A DNA stretch of 5,636 nt from NCBI GenBank assembly GCA_963525745.1, contig CAURMH010000070.1, positions 1 to 5,636 of the forward strand. Reading direction: 5' to 3'. This stretch comes from CAURMH01 sp963525745 (GTDB lineage Bacteria > Pseudomonadota > Gammaproteobacteria > Enterobacterales > Pasteurellaceae). This document shows, one piece after another, positions 1-4,160 of this stretch; the stretch's first letter is position 1; each line of letters opens with the position of its first letter. A program made the position numbers and the translations under genes. Under the pieces are notes generated by a model. The model made no database searches and was not told the origin of the DNA. It was given only the letters and a program-made list of their open reading frames with translations.

Positions 1-55
1 CCGCGTGGTGTACGACGTAAGTGGAAAACCACCTGCGACGATTGAGTGGGAATAA
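1..55 (+). CDS. guaA: GMP synthase (glutamine-hydrolysing), C-terminal end only
   Basis: Reading from base 2, the window begins with RVVYDVSGKPPATIEWE and a TAA stop at 53-55. This is the highly conserved C-terminus of GuaA, which converts XMP to GMP with glutamine as the ammonia donor in the cytoplasm. The segment belongs to the C-terminal dimerisation domain, and the ending IEWE is typical of the gammaproteobacterial enzyme as I know it. The rest of the gene lies left of the window. An inverted pair of uptake sequences follows 8 bases after the stop and should end the transcript. The identification rests on only 17 residues, but the match to the remembered family ending is close. Confidence 0.93.
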   Translation, partial: RVVYDVSGKPPATIEWE

Positions 56-63
56 GAAACATA

Positions 64-124
64 AAAGTGCGGTCGATTTTCAGAAAATTTTGGTTTAGTG
101 CTTTTGAGAAAATGACCGTACTTT
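64..124 (+). terminator. Inverted USS pair downstream of guaA, likely terminator
   Basis: The arm AAAGTGCGGTC (64-74) pairs with GACCGTACTTT (114-124) with one mismatch. The stem continues inward with ATTTTC (76-81) against GAAAAT (108-113) after one bulged G. The left arm holds a perfect Hin-type uptake core AAGTGCGGT (65-73) followed by AT-rich stretches like the extended USS consensus. The right arm is one base off (ACCGTACTT, 115-123). Closely spaced inverted USS pairs often serve as intrinsic terminators in Haemophilus. The position 8 bases after the guaA stop supports that role. Confidence 0.75.
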
Positions 125-191
125 ATGAAATAGAACAATAATAAACACAAATAGATGCTTTTACCGCACAGGATGCAATAGGGAAAACACA

Positions 192-314
192 ATGCAAAAT
201 AACCTAAATTTATACCTCTGTTTGCTATGCACTGCGGCGATAATTATGGATTTTGCTAGCCATGCACTATTAAATTTATCCGGGGTGATAAGTAATATAT
301 TTGTATTAGTTTAG
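192..314 (+). CDS. Possible 40-residue hydrophobic membrane peptide
   Basis: An open frame from ATG 192 to TAG 312-314 encodes 40 residues beginning MQNNLNLYLCLLCTAAIIMD. A hydrophobic stretch (about residues 5-20) is followed by DFASHALLNLSG and a second hydrophobic run ending in IFVLV, so one or two short membrane segments are plausible. A purine-rich AGGGA (about 179-184) lies at ribosome-binding distance before the ATG. I do not recognise the protein. It sits alone between the guaA terminator and the promoter of the next gene, with no convincing promoter of its own. It could be a genuine small membrane protein, a truncated relic of a longer one, or a chance frame. Conservation in related genomes would decide. 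Confidence 0.4.
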   Translation: MQNNLNLYLCLLCTAAIIMDFASHALLNLSGVISNIFVLV

Positions 315-362
315 GTCATACACAACCTCTTATTAACTGTTTTATTTAATAAATGAAGCCGC

Positions 363-368
363 TATAAT
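363..368 (+). promoter_or_regulatory. Candidate -10 box for the 401-1307 gene
   Basis: A perfect TATAAT lies 33 bases before the ATG at 401. The region 17-18 bases upstream (339-345) is T-rich but a poor match to TTGACA. Transcription would begin near 375, giving a leader of about 25 bases that just holds the AGGTG ribosome-binding site (391-395). Confidence 0.5.
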
Positions 369-400
369 CTAAAACAATTTCTTTATAAACAGGTGATTCT

Positions 401-1307
401 ATGTCCATTCATTCTCTTGCCCTTAGTCAAGCCCATTCCGGAAATCGTCATTTATCTTTTTACAGAAAGATATAATGCAGAAACTGCCTATGACAGCCTC
501 CTCAAAGAATTAAATAAGCAAAAATCAATACTCAAAGACTTAGCTAACTTCGATTTTAGTTTTATTCGTAAAAATAAAAAAGAACCTGAAATTAAATGTT
601 TAGGATTACGATATAAACCTTTTTGGCGATTTACTGCTCAACGGGAAGTTGATTATCAATGTAAAGATACCTATTCAATCCCTACCTTTGATAAATACGC
701 ACAACGCGTTGAAATTACCGCCGATAACCTTCCTCACGCATTAATTTATCAAATGAATAATGGCAAAATTGAATTACCAATCATTGAGCATTGCCACAAA
801 AAAATTAAATTTGAATACAAATCGGAAATTGTCGTTGAAAAAGAGATCCGAACTATTGATTTTTATCTTAACAAAGGCTATTCCCTACAAAAGAAAAGAG
901 GAGAAAATTCTGACAGCCCGATTGAAAATACTTATAGCCCGGAAATTACAAAAACCACTTTATTAGAAAAAACTAAAAATGCGTTATCAGAAGCAATTGA
1001 TGCCGATAAAATTATTCATGATGAAATTACCTGCCACGAATTAGGCTTTTATCTTTTGCCTATCTTTCTCTTCCAATATACCAGCTTTGAACCTAGTAAA
1101 GAAAATAAAGGTGAATATCTTAGCCAAGTTCAATTTATTGAAATTGATGGCTTGACCGGTGAAATTCTAAATAACTCGAAAAATAAACTAACCAATATCT
1201 TAAGTGATGACCAATTTAAAAACTTTGTTATTGAAGCTGCCGCTGAAATTGCAGGCTCCATCATTCCGGGCGTCGGACCAGCTATCAAATATGTCGCCAA
1301 TCGTTAG
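401..1307 (+). pseudogene. Unrecognised ~300-residue protein with apparent N-terminal frameshift
   Basis: ATG 401 has a well-placed AGGTG (391-395) but reads only 24 codons (MSIHSLALSQAHSGNRHLSF, then YRKI) to a stop at 473-475. The long frame runs open to TAG 1305-1307. Its only start above that point is GTG 393, which lies inside the ribosome-binding site and gives an implausible hydrophobic N-terminus. Removing one T from the T5 run 457-461 joins the frames into a protein of about 301 residues continuing TERYNAETAYDSLL. I do not recognise the family. Two similar aromatic segments are visible: GLRYKPFWRF early, and a later CHELGFYLLPIFLFQY followed by IEIDGLTGEI, the type of VDG-x-TGE hairpin seen in PepSY-like folds. 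The C-terminus GSIIPGVGPAIK is glycine-zipper-like. It may be a broken gene, a phase-off state or a base-calling error. The body shows no other damage. Confidence 0.6.
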
Positions 1308-1372
1308 CTTAATCAACTTAATGTAGGATTTATTAAGTATTAAGATTCAAAATACACTCTGAAACACCTTAA

Positions 1373-1486
1373 TTCGCCTCAACAAAGGCACAAGCTCAAA
1401 AATGTTTAGCAGAACTCTCCCAAAGTGCCATTAGTCGCTTCGAACCGATTAATCACAATCTTTCACTCACTTTTTATCGCATATAG
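1373..1486 (+). pseudogene. Possible 3' remnant of a lost gene
   Basis: A 37-codon open stretch ends at TAG 1484-1486 and has protein-like composition (AQKCLAELSQSAISRFEPIN, then HNLSLTFYRI). No start codon with a ribosome-binding site precedes it, and a stop in the same frame lies directly upstream (1370-1372). An inverted USS terminator starts 22 bases later, as expected behind a real gene end. I read this as the truncated C-terminus of a gene whose front was deleted. I cannot name the family, and a chance open frame is not excluded. Confidence 0.3.
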
Positions 1487-1508
1487 TTTTTATGAGGCGT
1501 TTTGATAG

Positions 1509-1576
1509 AAAAAGTGCGGTCTGTTTTAGATCTGTTTTGACGCTGAAAAACGCTTGGAAAAATGACCGCACTTTTT
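1509..1576 (+). terminator. Inverted USS pair, likely bidirectional terminator
   Basis: AAAAAGTGCGGTC (1509-1521) is perfectly complementary to GACCGCACTTTTT (1564-1576), a 13-bp stem with a 42-base loop. Each arm holds a perfect Hin-type uptake core (1512-1520 forward, 1565-1573 reverse). The A and T ends give a T-tract in either direction. It lies after the 1373-1486 relic and 200 bases after the preceding intact stop at 1307. Confidence 0.75.
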
Positions 1577-1591
1577 GAGCATATCACAATG

Positions 1592-1614
1592 GTTCAAGCG
1601 TCCTTGCTTGGAAC
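1592..1614 (+). repeat. REP-like hairpin, decayed copy (R1)
   Basis: GTTCAAGCG, TCCT, TGCTTGGAAC form an imperfect stem around a TCCT loop. The core AAGCGTCCTTGCTTG differs by one base from the core of the copy at 1858-1879. The outer arms (GTTC/GGAAC) have diverged from the family's GCGC/GTGC, so I treat it as a degenerate member. Confidence 0.45.
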
Positions 1615-1630
1615 AAATAAGCAATTGATA

Positions 1631-1652
1631 GCGCACGCTTCATAGCGTGTGC
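1631..1652 (+). repeat. REP-like GATAGCGC hairpin (R2)
   Basis: The arms GCGCACGCT (1631-1639) and AGCGTGTGC (1644-1652) flank a TCAT loop, preceded by GATA. Eight of nine pairs are Watson-Crick. The exception is the third pair, G1633 with T1650, a G.U wobble if transcribed rightward. The same mismatch at the same position recurs in the copies at 1669, 1858 and 2174. Confidence 0.7.
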
Positions 1653-1668
1653 TTATATTGTAGGAAAA

Positions 1669-1692
1669 GGCACACGTTAGGAAACGTGCGCC
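1669..1692 (-). repeat. REP-like GATGGCGC hairpin, reverse orientation (R3)
   Basis: On the minus strand it reads GAT then GGCGCACGT, loop TTCCTA, ACGTGTGCC. The wobble again joins the G of GCGC to the T of GTGC on this strand (an A.C mismatch on plus). The orientation is opposite to the copies at 1631 and 1858. With the copy at 1858 it brackets the Neisseria-like block as an inverted pair. Confidence 0.7.
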
Positions 1693-1707
1693 ATCAAGGG
1701 GTTAAAA

Positions 1708-1763
1708 GAAAAGAAGGCCGTCTGAAAAACTTTAATATTCGTTTTTCAGACGGCCTTCTTTTC
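1708..1763. terminator. Neisseria-type DNA uptake hairpin (AG-DUS pair), terminator-like
   Basis: The arms 1708-1730 and 1741-1763 are perfectly complementary over 23 bp around the 10-base loop TTTAATATTC. Each arm contains AGGCCGTCTGAA (1715-1726 forward, 1745-1756 reverse). This is the neisserial uptake core GCCGTCTGAA in the AG form known from commensal Neisseria, not the Haemophilus core. Inverted DUS pairs are common terminators in Neisseria. In this USS-bearing genome the hairpin most likely came in with transferred neisserial DNA. No gene abuts it now. Confidence 0.85.
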
Positions 1764-1786
1764 ACTTGCCGAAACAAGAGTATTTT

Positions 1787-1846
1787 GAGACCTTTGCAAA
1801 ATTCCCCAAAATCCCCTAAATTCCCACCAAGACATTTAGGGGATTT
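1787..1846. repeat. Neisseria-like repeat with 13-bp inverted repeat, possible IS5-family end
   Basis: GAGACCTTTGCAAAA (1787-1801) leads into ATTCCCC repeats and a perfect inverted repeat, 1809-1821 against 1834-1846 (AAATCCCCTAAAT), with a 12-base loop. From memory, both the GAGACCTTTGCAAAA end and the CCCCTAAAT stretch recur in Neisseria intergenic DNA and resemble the terminal repeat of neisserial IS5-family elements (IS1106 type). No transposase is present. If correct, this is a solo end or MITE-like fragment brought in with the adjacent DUS hairpin. The link to a named element is recollection, not a search result. Confidence 0.5.
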
Positions 1847-1857
1847 CCCCCCTGATA

Positions 1858-1879
1858 GCGCAAGCGTCCTCGCTTGTGC
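1858..1879 (+). repeat. REP-like GATAGCGC hairpin (R4)
   Basis: GATA precedes the arms GCGCAAGCG (1858-1866) and CGCTTGTGC (1871-1879), with TCCT as loop. All pairs are Watson-Crick except the third, G1860 with T1877, the family's fixed wobble. It begins directly after the CCCC run that closes the Neisseria-like block. Confidence 0.7.
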
Positions 1880-1905
1880 CATTACAATCCATTGTGGTTT
1901 CGAAG

Positions 1906-2024
1906 TTAGCAAAATCCCGAGGCAAGCTCACGAATAAAGTTTACCGGAAAAGTGATATTTGGCGATAAAGTGATTACCTGTTTAAGTTCTTCATTTTCTT
2001 CTAATGACAAAAAAGTGCGGTCAT
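1906..2024 (-). pseudogene. Possible frameshifted 3' gene remnant
   Basis: On the minus strand an open frame with protein-like composition (SLEENEELKQVITLSPNITF, then PVNFIRELASGFC) ends at TAA 1908-1906. Upstream, ATG 2024-2022 begins MTALF in another frame. The two join if one T is added to the T6 run (plus A6, 2009-2014). The joined product would be only 39 residues. The ATG frame is open further back (to about 2094), so the relic could be longer. The A6 run is part of a USS (2013-2021). I do not recognise the family. Coding-like chance sequence is possible. Confidence 0.3.
2013..2021 (+). repeat. Hin-type DNA uptake sequence
   Basis: This is a perfect core AAGTGCGGT preceded by an A-run. 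It stands alone, without an inverted partner, so it is an uptake signal and not a terminator. It overlaps the start of the minus-strand relic at 1906-2024. Confidence 0.85.
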
Positions 2025-2044
2025 AAAATCAAAAGGATTCTGAA

Positions 2045-2061
2045 CGTTGGCTTTGCCAACG
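2045..2061. repeat. Short perfect hairpin CGTTGGC-TTT-GCCAACG
   Basis: A 7-bp perfect stem with a TTT loop is followed directly by a smaller dyad GGCT...AGCC (2061-2076) and a run of C. There is no T-tract, so it is unlikely to be a terminator. The compact GC-rich form suggests another dispersed intergenic hairpin, distinct from the GATAGCGC family. Confidence 0.4.
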
Positions 2062-2173
2062 GCTCCCCAGATAGCCCCCCTTCTGACGCGTAGTTTTATC
2101 TATCTAAAAAATAAGCAAATTGAAGTTATTCATGAAAATAGTAAAAATCTGAATCAAACGAAATTGATTTTCA

Positions 2174-2197
2174 GGCACGCGTTAGGAAACGCGCGCT
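2174..2197 (-). repeat. REP-like GATAGCGC hairpin, reverse orientation (R5)
   Basis: On the minus strand it reads GATAGCGCGCGT, loop TTCCTA, ACGCGTGCC. The G.T mismatch sits at the same place as in the other copies. The loop and orientation match the copy at 1669-1692 (TAGGAA on plus), making these two a subtype. Confidence 0.7.
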
Positions 2198-2241
2198 ATC
2201 GTGGGGAATCTTTCATATTTTTATAAAGTTAAAGCCAAAAA

Positions 2242-2269
2242 TAAAATCGGCCTATTTTAGCCGATTTTA
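2242..2269 (-). terminator. Intrinsic terminator of the Sel1-MBL-Sel1 operon
   Basis: TAAAATCGGC (2242-2251) and GCCGATTTTA (2260-2269) form a 10-bp perfect stem with an 8-base loop. On the minus strand the stem runs into TTTTATTTTT, a good U-tract. On plus the tail is weak, so the direction fits the leftward operon ending at 2385. Confidence 0.75.
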
Positions 2270-2290
2270 AGGAAAATTGACAGCAAAGAG

Positions 2291-2350
2291 GAGATTAAGA
2301 ATCTCAGACGCTTTGTTGGTGACTCACTCACTATTTATGAGTCTCTTCTT
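2291..2350 (+). other. Two small hairpins followed by a T-rich run; function unclear
   Basis: GAGATT-AAG-AATCTC (2291-2305) and GACTCA...TGAGTC (2321-2326/2338-2343, 11-base loop) are followed on plus by TCTTCTTTTT. A TTGACA lies at 2277-2282, but no good -10 box is spaced from it. This could be a short rightward RNA with its terminator, or only structured trailer of the leftward operon. Evidence is thin. Confidence 0.2.
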
Positions 2351-2384
2351 TTTAATTGCCAATTTTCATTATTAGAATTCCCCT

Positions 2385-2930
2385 CTATTTAACATTTAAC
2401 CTACCGTAAGATTTACATCCTATTTCATCTCCATTATCACAAGCCTTACGAAACCATTCTTTAGCTAAAGATTTATTTACTTGAACTCCTTTTCCTAAAA
2501 TATATGATGTTCCCAGCATACTTTGAGCCAATGCAAGTCCTTGCTCTGCGGCTCTGCGATACCATTTCACCGCTTCAACATCATCTTGTTTGACGCCTAG
2601 CCCCTGCCCATACATCGTGCCCAACATGAATTGGGCTATTGCAAGTCCTTGCTCCGCGGCTTTGCGATACCATTTCACCGCTTCAACATCATCTTGTTTT
2701 ACGCCTCGTCCGACAGAATACATATTGCCCAAATAATATTGAGCAGTTGCATCTCCCTGCTCCGCCAAAGGCAACCAACGTTTAAAGGTAGTTTGATCAT
2801 CGCCCCTCGTCGTGGCTTCAGCGCCTTGTTGGAATTGCTGTTCTGTCGTATCCGCCCAAGCAGTGGATTGAAAAGAAAATACAGAAGCACCGAAAAGTGC
2901 GGTGGTAAAAAGTGTTTTTGTTAGTTTCAT
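2385..2930 (-). CDS. Exported Sel1-repeat protein (operon distal copy)
   Basis: 181 residues. A signal peptide covers residues 1-26 (MKLTKTLF..., hydrophobic core, AWA before D27), so the protein is periplasmic. A linker is followed by three 36-residue Sel1 repeats (59-94, 95-130, 131-166) with the usual A-Q/LG-Y/G-GV/A-WYRKAAEQ pattern, then a short tail. Cys164 and Cys172, eight apart, could form a disulfide as in HcpA-type Sel1 proteins. Sel1 repeats make alpha-alpha superhelices that bind proteins, and no enzyme activity is expected. AGGA (2938-2941) sits 7 bases before ATG 2930, 12 bases after the stop of the MBL gene, so co-expression is likely. A USS lies in the signal-peptide codons. 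Repeats 1 and 2 are nearly identical at the DNA level with a 108-bp period. The last residues (LNVK) result from a 7-bp duplication. The partner is unknown. Confidence 0.9.
   Translation of the reverse strand: MKLTKTLFTTALFGASVFSFQSTAWADTTEQQFQQGAEATTRGDDQTTFKRWLPLAEQGDATAQYYLGNMYSVGRGVKQDDVEAVKWYRKAAEQGLAIAQFMLGTMYGQGLGVKQDDVEAVKWYRRAAEQGLALAQSMLGTSYILGKGVQVNKSLAKEWFRKACDNGDEIGCKSYGRLNVK
2387..2400. repeat. 7-bp tandem duplication ATTTAAC x2 that shortens the distal Sel1 protein
   Basis: ATTTAAC occurs twice in direct succession across the stop region. With one copy removed, the minus-strand reading becomes GRLNRGEF then TAA at 2374-2372, matching the paralogue's GKLNRGEL. With both copies the frame ends early at TAG 2387-2385. 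Confidence 0.8.
2895..2903 (+). repeat. Hin-type DNA uptake sequence inside a signal-peptide coding region
   Basis: A perfect AAGTGCGGT. Read in the minus-strand gene it supplies ACC GCA CTT, the Thr-Ala-Leu of the signal-peptide core. The paralogous site at 4673-4681 has one mismatch. Confidence 0.85.
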
Positions 2931-2942
2931 TTTGTTTTCCTA

Positions 2943-4160
2943 TTAAATTGAATGAATGGATAATCTTTTATTTTTATTCACTAAAATTGGCGTATAAGTC
3001 GAAAAATCTTTAAGTACTTCGCCATGTGGGTGCCCATTTCGTCGTTGACTATCAGCTGAAAACACACTAATACAAGGTGAAAATATGTTAGCTAATCCTT
3101 GTTGCCAATTATGCTTTGAACCGTGATGGGGAACTTGCAAGCAATAAGTTCTCGCTATTCGTTCAGCACCTAATGATTGCGTTAAATCGGTTAATAATGG
3201 CAAATCATTTAAAAACGCATCGCCAGTGTATAAAATGGCATTTTTTGTTTTATCCTCTGGAATAGCCGTTATTTCATTTTCATTGTCTATCGAAACATCA
3301 AAAATATGATTATTTCCCATTCCCCTTCCCCAAAAAGAAGAGAGTTTTATATTTCGAATATATAAATATTGAGAAATGATATTTTTGTGTTTATTTCCAT
3401 TTCCAAATGCGAGAGTGTACAGTGTTTTTAAGGCTGGCGTTGGATCTGTGGAATTAGACTGATGAGATTGAATAATTTGTTTAACCTGCTTTTGAAAAGC
3501 AGTCAAATTTGTTGGCACTTTTGCAAGCAAATGAAATGGCACGTTATATAAAACAAATTCAAACTGTTCCTCGCCTTTTCTTAATAAAAGGGCTTTATCA
3601 GGATTGAGCCAATGTACATTTTGTTCTAAGTTATCAAATTCATCTGATAATTTTTCAGTAGTTTCAAAAGAAAGTACATCATCAAAATTACTTGGATCAA
3701 GACTTATCGAAATTTCATTCTCATTTTCTTTTGCAGGTAATAAGAGAAATTGGGTTTCTTCTAATTCTTCAGCAAAATCAGTTTTGAAATATTGAATAGG
3801 GTTCTGATAAAATGCCCATTCTTCATCATCTGGCTGAATATCTAAAAGTAAAGCAATCACTAAACGTTGCCATAAAGGATAATAAGGCACAACCCAGCGT
3901 TTTATTTCTCGCCCATTTTTGAGTAGTTCTTTTACACCACTAATATGATCTTTATCAAAATGCGAAAGCACTAATAAATCAATACTCCCTTGATTTTTAT
4001 AATAATTATATTCATTTACTGCATTTTGAAGAAGTTTTTGGCTTGAACTTGTGCCGCAATCATAAACCCAATGAAAGGCTGGGGCGTATCCCATTTGAAT
4101 ACGCCCACTTGAAAATAATCCCTGCCCCACATTCCAAAATTCGCATTGTAAAGTTGGCAT
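2943..4160 (-). CDS. ComEC-type metallo-beta-lactamase-fold hydrolase, stand-alone
   Basis: 405 residues, no signal peptide or membrane segment, so probably cytoplasmic. The metal-site order matches the C-terminal hydrolase domain of ComEC/Rec2 (COG2333-like): FWNVGQG at 8-14, YDCG at 33-36, LSHFDKDH at 65-72 (H67, D69, D71, H72), YTGDA at 311-315, VPHHGSKHN at 343-351, and NGHPHGEVL at 375-383. All expected ligands are present, so it should be active, probably on a nucleic acid or other phosphodiester; substrate unknown. A long insert (about 100-305), rich in acidic residues, separates the motif halves and is not part of the core fold. No ComEC channel is attached. The start ATG overlaps the upstream Sel1 stop by one base (TAATG), with AGGGGA just before it, so translation is coupled. 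The flanking exported Sel1 proteins suggest a functional set. A toxin or defence nuclease role is a guess. Confidence 0.88.
   Translation of the reverse strand: MPTLQCEFWNVGQGLFSSGRIQMGYAPAFHWVYDCGTSSSQKLLQNAVNEYNYYKNQGSIDLLVLSHFDKDHISGVKELLKNGREIKRWVVPYYPLWQRLVIALLLDIQPDDEEWAFYQNPIQYFKTDFAEELEETQFLLLPAKENENEISISLDPSNFDDVLSFETTEKLSDEFDNLEQNVHWLNPDKALLLRKGEEQFEFVLYNVPFHLLAKVPTNLTAFQKQVKQIIQSHQSNSTDPTPALKTLYTLAFGNGNKHKNIISQYLYIRNIKLSSFWGRGMGNNHIFDVSIDNENEITAIPEDKTKNAILYTGDAFLNDLPLLTDLTQSLGAERIARTYCLQVPHHGSKHNWQQGLANIFSPCISVFSADSQRRNGHPHGEVLKDFSTYTPILVNKNKRLSIHSI

Noticed and set aside
159..170. ACCGCAC near 164 as a reverse uptake sequence
   Set aside because: Only seven of the nine core bases match and the flank does not fit the extended consensus.
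1694..1912. 72-codon minus-strand frame over the same block
   Set aside because: It is the mirror of the repeats in another frame, with no start context and no protein-like pattern.
1647..1937. 96-codon plus-strand frame through the repeat block
   Set aside because: It runs across both arms of the DUS hairpin and the REP-like hairpins, has no good ribosome-binding site, and its composition is dictated by the repeats.
1592..2197. CRISPR array
   Set aside because: The recurring units are short hairpins of varying sequence, in both orientations and at irregular spacing, without constant direct repeats or spacers.
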